From Stutzerimonas stutzeri KOS6 (GTDB lineage Bacteria; Pseudomonadota; Gammaproteobacteria; Pseudomonadales; Pseudomonadaceae): a stretch of 64,000 bases of DNA. The position numbers and the translations under genes were made by a program. Where the stretch lies: assembly GCF_000307775.2 (NCBI RefSeq), contig NZ_KK020675.1, forward strand, positions 367,547-431,546, read 5' to 3'. Shown here one piece after another: positions 56,514-64,000 of this stretch (its first letter is position 1; every line of letters starts with the position of its first letter). Under the pieces are notes generated by a model. That model was not told where the DNA came from and made no database searches. It saw only the letters and a program-made list of their open reading frames with translations.

Positions 56514-58077
56514 GGGACGGAATCTGGTAGGTCCAGGTTTCGGAAAGGGTCTTTTCACCATCAACCAGTGCCGCGCGCATCTCGACCGGCCGTGCGGGGT
56601 CGCGCACCTTCAGCCGCAGCGTCATGCGCCAGCCCTTGCTGACCGTGTTATAGCGCAGGTTGTTCTCCACCAGCTCGGCATTGTCATCGACACTCACGCG
56701 GGAGCTGACCGGAGCATCCTCGGCGAGCTTCGCCAGGACCGGCCCGACGAAGTCCACGACCAGCGCAATGCTGCCGTCGGGCTGACGAATCAGGTTGGCC
56801 TGTTTGACATCGCCGGTGGAAACTCGGGTCTGCTGCACCCAGGCCAGCTCAGGATCGTGCAGGCTCGGCTCGTCCATGGAGAAATGCAGGCGATACTCCA
56901 GATCCAGCGACTCACCGGGCGCAGGCTGCTTTTCCGGGGACCAGAAGGCGACGATGTTGTCGTTGGTCTCATCAGGCGTCGGGATCTCCACCAGCTCGAC
57001 GTGGCCCTTGCCCCAGTCGCCGCGGGTTTCCACCCAGCCGCTAGGGCGCAGCTCGTAGCGGTCGTCCAGGTCTTCGTAACGGCCGAAATCGCGGGTACGC
57101 TGCATTAGTCCGAAACCGCGCGGGTTCTCCACGCTGAACGCGCTGACAGCCAGCCGCTTCGGATTGTTCAGCGGGCGCCAGATCCATTCGCCGTTACCGG
57201 CATGGATCGCCAGACCCTCGGAGTCATGCAGCTGCGGACGGAAGTTGGTGACATTGCTCGGCTGGTTGGCGCCGAACAGGAACATGCTGGTCAGCGGGGC
57301 AATCCCGAGCTTGCCGACCTGCTCGCGGAGAAACACCCTGGCCTGCACATCCAGCGTGCTGTCCTTGCCCGGCGTCAGCACCATGCGATAGGCACCGGTG
57401 GCGCGCGGTGAATCGAGCAGCGCGTAGATCACCAGGTTGCGCCGATCAGCCTGCGGCCGCTCGACCCAGAATTCGCGGAAACGCGGGAATTCCTCGCCCA
57501 CCGGCAGCGCCGTGTCGATCGCCAGCCCGCGCGCGGAAAGCCCGTACCACTGGCCCTTGCCGACGATGCGGAAGTAGCTGGCACCGAGCAGGGTCATCAC
57601 TTCGTCCTGCTTGTCCGCCTTGTTCAGCGGGTAGAGCACCTTGAAGCCCGCGAAACCCAGTCCCTCCAGCGCCGCCGGGTCGATGTCGACGCCGCCGAAT
57701 TCGAACATGGACGGGTCGTAGCGGATCTCGCGCACGTCGGTGGCGGTGATTTCGTTGATACGCACCGGCGTGTCGAAATGCATGCCCTGGTGGTAGAAAT
57801 GCAGTTGGAACGGCGTCTCGGCATCCTTCCAGTAGGCCTGTTCGGGATTGAAGCGCACCCGTTGATAGTGGGCAAAAGCCATCTTGCGGAATTCGGCGGG
57901 CAGGTTGCTGACCGGCTCCTCGTACCCGCTGGCAGCCAGCTTCTGCGCCCGCTTGGCCACATCATCGAGACTGAACGCCAGAGCACTGCCGGCCATCAGC
58001 ATGCACAACCCACCTGCCAGACCCGCTAGGGCACGCGCCGGATGGATTCCCGTCTTCCGTTGAAAAATGCGTAACAC
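56506..58077 (-). CDS. opgG: Periplasmic glucans biosynthesis protein OpgG
   Basis: 523 aa with signal peptide ([18 protein letters not shown], cut before FSL). Family blocks: [69 protein letters not shown], and [18 protein letters not shown] (here [13 protein letters not shown]). OpgG is required for branching and processing of the glucan backbone. First gene of opgGH. Confidence 0.94.
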   Translation of the reverse strand: MLRIFQRKTGIHPARALAGLAGGLCMLMAGSALAFSLDDVAKRAQKLAASGYEEPVSNLPAEFRKMAFAHYQRVRFNPEQAYWKDAETPFQLHFYHQGMHFDTPVRINEITATDVREIRYDPSMFEFGGVDIDPAALEGLGFAGFKVLYPLNKADKQDEVMTLLGASYFRIVGKGQWYGLSARGLAIDTALPVGEEFPRFREFWVERPQADRRNLVIYALLDSPRATGAYRMVLTPGKDSTLDVQARVFLREQVGKLGIAPLTSMFLFGANQPSNVTNFRPQLHDSEGLAIHAGNGEWIWRPLNNPKRLAVSAFSVENPRGFGLMQRTRDFGRYEDLDDRYELRPSGWVETRGDWGKGHVELVEIPTPDETNDNIVAFWSPEKQPAPGESLDLEYRLHFSMDEPSLHDPELAWVQQTRVSTGDVKQANLIRQPDGSIALVVDFVGPVLAKLAEDAPVSSRVSVDDNAELVENNLRYNTVSKGWRMTLRLKVRDPARPVEMRAALVDGEKTLSETWTYQIPSHE

Positions 58078-58222
58078 ACCGCCTCCGAATTACACGTTTG
58101 TGCAGAGTTCGCTCTGCTTCGCTGTGGTTTAGTCGCATGAGGCCATTTGCCGCGCCGAAGCACCAGAGGGGCGCAACGGCGAACGCATGGCCCTGCCTGC
58201 GGATCGCCATACAGAAAAAGTC

Positions 58223-60517
58223 TTATAACAGCTCGAAGCGCTCGCTGAGCACGGCCTGCGAATCGAGCCCCAACTGGACTTCGAACTCGCCGGGCTCAGC
58301 CACGTAATCGAGCCGGACATCATGGAACTTGAGATCGTCTTCGACCAGGACGAAGCGCACCACGCGCGCCTCACCCGGCGCCAGCATGACTTTCTCGAAC
58401 CGTTTGAGCTCCTTGACCGGGCGTACGCTGGAGCCGACCAGGTCCTGCAGATACAGCTGCACGACCGTGGCACCCGTGCGTGTTCCGCTGTTCTCTACCG
58501 TTACGCTGACCTCCAGGGGCTGCCCGCGGTTCAGCTTGCGTTGAGAAAGTCGCGGCTTGGACAGTTCGAATTCGGTATAGCTCAGACCGTAGCCAAATGG
58601 GTAGAGCGCACCATTGGGCTCTTCGAAATACTGCGAGGTGTAGTTGCCTGGGCGGCCTTCGACATAAGGCCGGCCCAAGCGCGGATGGTTGTAGTAGATC
58701 GGGATTTGCCCAACCGAGCGCGGAAAGGAAATCGGCAGCTTGCCCGACGGATTGTGCACGCCGTACAGCACGTCAGCGATGGCGTGTCCACCCTCGGTGC
58801 CGGCGAACCAGGTTTCCAGCACCGCGTCGGCGTGTTCCTTGATCCAGCCAAGCTGCAACGGGCGGCCGTTCATCAGCACCACCACCAGCGGCTTGCCGGT
58901 GGCGACCAGCGCCTCGAGCAGGGCCTGCTGGCTGGCCGGCAACGCCAGGCTGGTACGACTGGACGACTCATGCGACATGCCGCGCGCCTCGCCCACCGCA
59001 GCGACGACGACGTCTGCTTCCCGGGCGGCGCGTACGGCTTCATCAATCATCTCCCGGGCTGGGCGCGGGTCCTGAATCACTTCCGGCCGATCCCAGTTGA
59101 GGAAGTTCAGGTACTCGATCATCTGCGCGTCATCGGTGACATTGGCGCCGCGCGCATGGATGATCCGCCCGCCATCGCCGACCGCCTGCTCGAGCCCCTG
59201 CCGCAGCGTCACGGTCTGCTCGGCCACCCCGGCAGCCGACCAGCTGCCGAGCATATCGACATGGGAGTCGGCCAGCGGACCGACCAGAGCGACGCGGGCA
59301 TCCTTGCGCAATGGCAGCGTGCGCTGGCGGTTTTCCAGCAATACCAGCGAATCGCGCGCGACCCGTCTGGCCGCTTCGCGGTGCAGACGGCTTTCCGCAT
59401 TGACCTCGGCCGGGTCGTCCGTTGCCTTGCCAATGCGCAGATAGGGGTCATGAAACAGACCGAGATCGTACTTCGCTGCGAGCACACGCCCCGCTGCCTG
59501 GTCGATCAGCGCCATCGGCACTTCGCCGCTGGCGACCAGCCCGGGCAGCTCCTGCAAGTAGAGCGAGTCGTGCATGCTCAGATCGATTCCCGCTTCGATA
59601 GCCAGGCGCGCAGCCGAGCGACCATCCTCTGCCACACCATGGCGCAGCAGCTCGTCGATCGCGCCATGGTCGCTGATGTTCAGCCCGCGAAAGCCCCACT
59701 CGTCACGCAGCAGATCACGCAGTAGCCAGCGATTGGCACTGGCCGGCACGCCGTTGACGGTGTTCAGTGCCACCATCACTCCGCCGGCCCCGGCCTCCAC
59801 GGCAGCGCGGTATGGCGGCAGGTAACCCTGATGCATGCGCTGCGGGCTCATGTCGACCACGTTGTAGTCGCGCCCACCCTCCACGGCGCCGTAGAGGGCG
59901 AAGTGCTTCACGCTCGCCATCACGCTGTCCGCCGCGCTCAGGCGCTGGCCCTGGTAGGCCCGCACGAGGGTGCCGGCGATCTGCGATACCAGGTAGGGAT
60001 CTTCGCCGAAGCCCTCGGAGGTCCGGCCCCAGCGCGGATCGCGGGTGATGTCGACCATGGGCGCGAAGGTCAGGTCCAGGCCGTCGGCGCTGGCTTCGAT
60101 GGCCGACACGCGTCCGCTCAGGGCAATGGCTTCGAGATCCCAGCTGGAAGCAAGCGCCAGGCTGATGGGAAAGATCGTGCGATGACCGTGAATGACGTCG
60201 TAGGCGAAGAAGATCGGAATGCCCAGCCGGCTGCGCAGCGCCGCCTCCTGCATGAGACGGTTGTCAGCACGGGTGACGGAGTTGAACGTAGCGCCGATGC
60301 GCCCGGCGGCGATCTCCTCGACGATACGCTCGCGCGGCATGTCGCCACCGATGCTGATCAGGCGCAGCTGGCCGATCTTCTCCTCCAGCGTCATGCGCTC
60401 GAGCAGGGCTTCGATCAGCGCCTGGCGGTCATCCAGTGGCAACGCCGATGGCGCCGCGCAGGCGAAAGGACTTATCGCGCCCGCAAGCAGGACAAACGGC
60501 AGCAGCCTTTTCATCAT
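58223..60517 (-). CDS. bglX: Periplasmic beta-glucosidase BglX (GH3)
   Basis: About 764 aa. Signal peptide (LLPFVLLAGAISPFACA), GH3 N-terminal TIM-barrel with the nucleophile D283 in GLNISDHGA, linker/C-terminal sandwich domain (AVGEARGMSHESSSRTSL, GKLPISFPRSVGQIPIYYNH) and a fibronectin III-like tail. It cleaves terminal beta-glucosyl residues from oligosaccharides. The start is one of two adjacent ATG codons (60517 chosen). The gene is next to opgGH, which make periplasmic beta-glucans; a recycling role is inference. Confidence 0.92.
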   Translation of the reverse strand: MMKRLLPFVLLAGAISPFACAAPSALPLDDRQALIEALLERMTLEEKIGQLRLISIGGDMPRERIVEEIAAGRIGATFNSVTRADNRLMQEAALRSRLGIPIFFAYDVIHGHRTIFPISLALASSWDLEAIALSGRVSAIEASADGLDLTFAPMVDITRDPRWGRTSEGFGEDPYLVSQIAGTLVRAYQGQRLSAADSVMASVKHFALYGAVEGGRDYNVVDMSPQRMHQGYLPPYRAAVEAGAGGVMVALNTVNGVPASANRWLLRDLLRDEWGFRGLNISDHGAIDELLRHGVAEDGRSAARLAIEAGIDLSMHDSLYLQELPGLVASGEVPMALIDQAAGRVLAAKYDLGLFHDPYLRIGKATDDPAEVNAESRLHREAARRVARDSLVLLENRQRTLPLRKDARVALVGPLADSHVDMLGSWSAAGVAEQTVTLRQGLEQAVGDGGRIIHARGANVTDDAQMIEYLNFLNWDRPEVIQDPRPAREMIDEAVRAAREADVVVAAVGEARGMSHESSSRTSLALPASQQALLEALVATGKPLVVVLMNGRPLQLGWIKEHADAVLETWFAGTEGGHAIADVLYGVHNPSGKLPISFPRSVGQIPIYYNHPRLGRPYVEGRPGNYTSQYFEEPNGALYPFGYGLSYTEFELSKPRLSQRKLNRGQPLEVSVTVENSGTRTGATVVQLYLQDLVGSSVRPVKELKRFEKVMLAPGEARVVRFVLVEDDLKFHDVRLDYVAEPGEFEVQLGLDSQAVLSERFELL

Positions 60518-60618
60518 CACGTTCCGCAACCCCTTTTTCATTTGACCGATCAGCCACACACAGGCATACCCATCGCGCCGGCTCCGGAGCCGTTCGCAAT
60601 GGGTCGGGAAATAATTTT

Positions 60619-61410
60619 TTAAAGTTCGATGGTGCCGTCGAGGTAGAGCACCGCCTGCCCGGCCACCATCACACGATCCGCTTCGACCCGACAGTACAGG
60701 GTGCCGCTGCGCGCCGAGGCTTGCAGCGCCACCAGTTCACGGCGCCCCAGCCGCTCAGCCCAATAAGGGGCGAGCCCGGCATGGATGGAGCCGGTGACCG
60801 GGTCCTCGGCGCCACCATTGGCCGGCCAGAAATAGCGCGAGACGAAATCCTGCTCGCGTCCTGGCGCGGTCACCACCACATCCAGTGGCGCCAGCGTACG
60901 CAGCGCCTCGAGATCGGGCGCCAGGGCGCGCACCTGCTGCTCGTCACGATAAACGGCGAACCATGCCTGGCGATTGCGCAGCACCGCTTCCGGCGCAAGA
61001 CCGAGCCCCTGCAGCAACGCGGCAGGCGGCTCAGCGACCGGCTCCGGCGCACGATTTGGGAAACTCATTTCCAGCAGGCCGTCAGCCCGCCGCTGCACGG
61101 CCAGATCGCCCACGGCGGCGGCGCGGAAGGTCAGCGGCGCCTGGGCCAGCCCCTGCTCCAGCAGAACGAAGGCGCTGGCCAGCGTGGCATGGCCGCAGAA
61201 ATCGATTTCGCTCAGCGGTGAAAACCAGCGGATGTGAAAAGCCCCGTCCGCCTCGCGAACGAAGAAAGCCGTCTCGGAAAGGTTGTTCTCGGCCGCAATG
61301 GCTTGCATCACCTGGTCCGACAGCCAGGTCTGCAGCGGTATCACCGCCGCGGGATTGCCTCTGAAGCGCTCAGCGGTAAAGGCATCGACCTGGAACATCC
61401 GCAATTTCAT
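60619..61410 (-). CDS. PhzF family phenazine biosynthesis-like isomerase
   Basis: 263 aa. PhzF/DHA-fold motifs: FQVDAFTAERFRGNPAAV near the N-terminus, SETAFFV with conserved Glu, GHATLASAFVLL near residue 70, and PVTGSIHAGLAPYW. PhzF isomerises trans-2,3-dihydro-3-hydroxyanthranilate in phenazine producers; most homologues without a phz operon, as here, have unknown substrates. The start is ATG (complement of 61408-61410), MKLRMFQVDAFT. Monocistronic. Confidence 0.88.
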   Translation of the reverse strand: MKLRMFQVDAFTAERFRGNPAAVIPLQTWLSDQVMQAIAAENNLSETAFFVREADGAFHIRWFSPLSEIDFCGHATLASAFVLLEQGLAQAPLTFRAAAVGDLAVQRRADGLLEMSFPNRAPEPVAEPPAALLQGLGLAPEAVLRNRQAWFAVYRDEQQVRALAPDLEALRTLAPLDVVVTAPGREQDFVSRYFWPANGGAEDPVTGSIHAGLAPYWAERLGRRELVALQASARSGTLYCRVEADRVMVAGQAVLYLDGTIEL

Positions 61411-61542
61411 GGTTTGCACCCTGTGCACGGTCAAGCGACCGCCGCCTACTCTAACGGGTCTGACAGGGTGCTCGCCAGTAGCGCGTGAGGGTCGCAACAC
61501 TCCTGCGCAGGCTGCGCACGCGCGGATGCCAGGCAGGCGCTT

Positions 61543-62253
61543 TCAAGCCAGGGCGAATGGCAGCAAGAGAGCGATCAGAATGCCCAGCAGACTCATTCCC
61601 AACGCTGCGAAGGCGCCGCATTCGTCGCCCTCTTCCAGCGCCCTCGCCGTGCCGATGGCATGCGCGTTGATGCCGTAGGTCAGGCCACGTGCAGCGGGAT
61701 GTTCGACGCCCGCCCAGCCGAGCAACAGCGGCCCCAGTGCCGTGCCGATGACCCCGGTAAGCATGACGAACACGGCCGCCAGCGAAGCCAGGCCACCGAG
61801 TTGTTCGGCCACCAGCATGGCGATGGGCATGGTTGCGGACTTGGGCGCCAGGCTCATCAGTACCGGCAACTGGGCACCCAGCGCCCAGGCGATCAGCAAG
61901 GTCAGCGCCACGCTGAGGACCCCGCCCACCGCCAGGGTAACGACGATCGGCCAGAACAGTTGCTGGATGCGCTTGAGGTGACGATACAGCGGCACCGCCA
62001 AGGCCACTGTGGCCGGGCCCAGCAGCAGGGCGATCGGCGCGGCACCCTCGCGATAACGCGCGTAGTCCAGTTCCAGCAAAGTCAGCGTGCCGACCACCAG
62101 CAGCATGCCCACCATCACCGGTTGCAGCACCAGCCAGCCGCTACGCCGATAAAGCATCAGCGCCAGTTGGAAAGCGATCAGCGTCAGCCCCACGGAAAAC
62201 AGAGGGTGCGCCACCATCCCGGCCCAGGCCGTGTACCAGTCGAGTACGCTCAC
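61543..62253 (-). CDS. LrgB/CidB-type membrane protein
   Basis: 236 aa, ~6-7 TM helices. LrgB family signatures: LLGPATVALAVPLYRHL, SVALTLLIAWALG, LAPKSATMPIAMLVAEQLGG, and GINAHAIGTARALEEGDECGAFAAL. Acts with the LrgA-type partner in holin-like/murein hydrolase export control or solute export. Overlaps lrgA by 4 bp. Confidence 0.88.
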   Translation of the reverse strand: MSVLDWYTAWAGMVAHPLFSVGLTLIAFQLALMLYRRSGWLVLQPVMVGMLLVVGTLTLLELDYARYREGAAPIALLLGPATVALAVPLYRHLKRIQQLFWPIVVTLAVGGVLSVALTLLIAWALGAQLPVLMSLAPKSATMPIAMLVAEQLGGLASLAAVFVMLTGVIGTALGPLLLGWAGVEHPAARGLTYGINAHAIGTARALEEGDECGAFAALGMSLLGILIALLLPFALA

Positions 62254-62615
62254 GGCTGATCCTCCTGCTGCCGATCCACCCGGCGAATCAGCCGCTGCAT
62301 CAGCCAGCCGCAGAATGGCACCGTGATCAGCAGCGAAAGCACCAGGCCGGCGATGATCGCGGGCAGGTCGTCCAACAGCGCCGCGCCACTGGTCATGATC
62401 CCGGCGGCCGGCACAATCAGCAGCAGCGGCAGATATTGCAGCAACAGCGCAGCAGTCTTTTCCAGCGACTCGGGAATGCTGCGCCGCAGCAGCAGGAGGC
62501 CGAACAGCAACAGCATGCCTATGATCGGCCCTGGCAGGGCCGGCAGCAGCACGAGATTGATCAGGTTGCCGAGCAGCTGCAGCAAGACCAGCCAGGTCAG
62601 GCCTTGAATAATCAT
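62250..62615 (-). CDS. LrgA/CidA-type holin-like membrane protein
   Basis: 121 aa, four TM helices, with the family block LPALPGPIIGMLLLFGLLLLRRSIP, then LLLQYLPLLLIVPAAGIM. Start set at ATG complementary to 62613-62615 (MIIQGLTWLVLLQLLG), with GGAG 8 bases upstream; a 13-codon extension is not hydrophobic. It forms a two-gene operon with lrgB. Confidence 0.86.
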   Translation of the reverse strand: MIIQGLTWLVLLQLLGNLINLVLLPALPGPIIGMLLLFGLLLLRRSIPESLEKTAALLLQYLPLLLIVPAAGIMTSGAALLDDLPAIIAGLVLSLLITVPFCGWLMQRLIRRVDRQQEDQP

Positions 62616-62914
62616 GAGCTGTGCTCCATCCGGGGCATTTGGTGGGTCATGCAATTACTCCTATCCGTTCGGCAAAAGGTTTTGACTATGGCCTGTGCCG
62701 CTGCGACACAACAGGCTCAGATAAGCCTGGAAAAAGCGGATCAGCCAATCCCGGCCCGTTCCAATGACCCAGGTCAAACCCTCGTCAGAGCTGACTTCGA
62801 GCGGATCGAACGCGACCATCTGATACGTATTTCTCTGCCACATCTGAGTCTGTTATGCGGCTACGCCGGCGGGGATCATCCGCCTCGCCTGAAATGCCTA
62901 TGGGGCGAAGCCTA
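62616..62914. other. 299-bp region before ccoG: possible leader ORF and ANR-like site
   Basis: No established gene. An ATG at 62688 opens a 75-codon frame (MACAAATQQAQISL...) that ends TAA overlapping the ccoG ATG by one base, with AAGG 8 bases before its start; codon use is not typical of the neighbours, so coding is doubtful. ATGAC-CCAG-GTCAA at 62764-62777 is a poor match (8 of 10) to an FNR/ANR site. The lrgA promoter must also lie here. Confidence 0.35.
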
Positions 62915-64000
62915 ATGACCGACCGCATACCCGCGCAGATCATCGAAACCGTTGATCCCAGCCAACCGATCCGCCTGACACCCGCCCAGAGCGGCGGGCC
63001 CATTCATACACGCAGTTTCAGCGGTCGTTTCCGCAACCTGCGCCTGCTGGGTGGCGGCCTGCTGATGCTGCTCTACTTCGGCACTGTCTGGCTGAACTGG
63101 AACGGGCGCCAGGCGGTACTGTGGGACCTGGACCGGCAACAATTCCACATCTTTGGCGCCACCTTCTGGCCGCAGGACTTCATCCTGCTTTCGGCGATCC
63201 TCATCATCGCCGCGTTCGGGCTGTTCTTCATCACCGTGCTGGCCGGACGCATCTGGTGCGGCTACGCCTGCCCGCAGAGCAGCTGGACCTGGATGTTCAT
63301 GTGGGTGGAAAAGGTCACCGAGGGTGACCGCCTGCAGCGCATCAAGCTCGACGCCGCGCCCTGGTCGGCTGGCAAGCTGCTGCGCCGCAGCGCCAAGCAC
63401 ACGCTATGGCTGGCGATCAGCCTGGCCACCGCGCTGGCTTTCGTCGGCTACTTCACCCCGGTGCGCGAGCTGGTGGGCGACCTCGCCCGCCTCGAGCTCG
63501 GCGCGACCACCGGCTTCTGGCTGCTGTTCTTCACCGCGGCGACCTACATCAACGCCGGCTGGCTGCGCGAGCAGGTGTGCCTGCACATGTGCCCCTACTC
63601 GCGCTTCCAGAGCGTGATGTTCGACGCCGACACGCTGCTGGTTTCCTACGATGCCGCGCGTGGCGAGAACCGTGGTGCGCGGCGCAAGGGCAGCGACCCG
63701 CGGGCGCAGGGCCTCGGTGACTGCGTCGACTGCACGCTGTGCGTACAGGTCTGCCCCACCGGCATCGACATCCGCGACGGCCTGCAGCTGGACTGCATCA
63801 GCTGCGGTGCCTGCATCGACGTGTGCGACAGCGTCATGGACCGGATGGGCTACGCTCGCGGCCTGCTGCGCTACACCTCCGAGCGCGCGCTCAAAGGCGG
63901 CGACACACGCCTCTTGCGGCCGCGCCTGATCGGTTATGCCGTGGCGATGACAGCAATGATCGCCACCTTCATCTGGGCACTGGACGCGCGGCCGCAGCTG
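62915..64000 (+). CDS. ccoG: Cytochrome c oxidase accessory protein CcoG (RdxA), cut by the right edge
   Basis: First 362 codons of a frame that is open to the edge. CcoG is a membrane copper-reductase/assembly factor for cbb3 oxidase. TM helices at ~40-58, ~88-108, ~160-180 and ~195-212; two 4Fe-4S clusters in CVDCTLCVQVCP and CISCGACIDVC. GRIWCGYACPQSSWTWMF and VCLHMCPYSRFQSVM are family blocks. Start ATG 62915 (MTDRIPAQIIETVDP) after GGGGCGAAG. Neighbouring cco genes are not in the window. Confidence 0.93.
   Translation, partial: MTDRIPAQIIETVDPSQPIRLTPAQSGGPIHTRSFSGRFRNLRLLGGGLLMLLYFGTVWLNWNGRQAVLWDLDRQQFHIFGATFWPQDFILLSAILIIAAFGLFFITVLAGRIWCGYACPQSSWTWMFMWVEKVTEGDRLQRIKLDAAPWSAGKLLRRSAKHTLWLAISLATALAFVGYFTPVRELVGDLARLELGATTGFWLLFFTAATYINAGWLREQVCLHMCPYSRFQSVMFDADTLLVSYDAARGENRGARRKGSDPRAQGLGDCVDCTLCVQVCPTGIDIRDGLQLDCISCGACIDVCDSVMDRMGYARGLLRYTSERALKGGDTRLLRPRLIGYAVAMTAMIATFIWALDARPQL

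Noticed and set aside
60619-61410. Evidence for phenazine production from the PhzF-like gene
   Set aside because: No other phz genes are in the window, and PhzF homologues are widespread outside phenazine producers.

Overview
The window is GC-rich DNA (roughly 62-65 % by eye) that reads throughout as a Pseudomonas-type gammaproteobacterial chromosome. It fits best with the Pseudomonas stutzeri / Stutzerimonas group. The order DUF2058-mazG-relA-rlmD-cysM and gacS-mnmC, the block dapE-rlmA-hypothetical-cold-shock gene, the block dsbG-tlpA-dsbD2-dsbR-dsbS, and plsB, opgGH, cidAB-like and ccoG are all familiar from pseudomonads. I see no rRNA, tRNA, CRISPR array, prophage or complete insertion sequence. 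Species assignment is inference from synteny and protein similarity recalled from memory; no search was run.

Layout. 1-2.6 kb: a gene cut by the left edge, an erythromycin-esterase-like hydrolase, a proline-rich 53-aa gene and a DUF2058 protein. 2.7-8.4 kb, minus strand: mazG, relA, rlmD and cysM (nucleotide hygiene, stringent response, 23S rRNA methylation, cysteine synthesis). 8.6-15.2 kb: a LysR regulator divergent from a TRIC/UPF0126 membrane protein, then gacS and mnmC. 15.3-24.5 kb: mixed small genes (a haem-binding DUF3365 protein, a TSUP exporter, DUF1127, two LysR regulators, a DEAD-box helicase, a secreted cyclophilin, DUF6306, a FemAB-like acyltransferase). 24.6-30.8 kb: a DUF2057 lipoprotein, a porin, tcdA, dapE-rlmA and a cold-shock protein. 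31-37.3 kb: a GldA/F/G-type ABC operon and plsB.

38.3-50.9 kb is the most coherent accessory-looking region, a copper and periplasmic-thiol stress island. It holds dsbG-tlpA-dsbD2 (minus) divergent from the two-component pair dsbRS (plus). dsbRS runs tail to tail into a second pair, copRS (minus). Divergent from copR lie a CopZ-type chaperone with a Cys-rich tail, a DUF411 protein, the multicopper oxidase copA, a small Met/His-rich secreted protein, copB, and a c-type cytochrome with a 63-residue His-rich tail. The DNA shows matching regulatory sites: two copies of CTGACA-N5-GTAAT (CopR-type), a CueR-type dyad before copZ, and two TTAA-N5-TTAA direct repeats flanking a ~158-bp MITE-like palindromic element between dsbD2 and dsbR.

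51-64 kb: DUF3087, a GNAT acetyltransferase, wrbA, a pirin pseudogene with an internal deletion and frameshift, an FKBP isomerase, opgGH (periplasmic glucan synthesis) beside the periplasmic beta-glucosidase bglX, a PhzF protein, cidAB/lrgAB-like genes, and ccoG running off the right edge.

Two families of short palindromes (REP/REPIN-like) occupy several intergenic gaps, including a duplicated pair at 38.03-38.33 kb.
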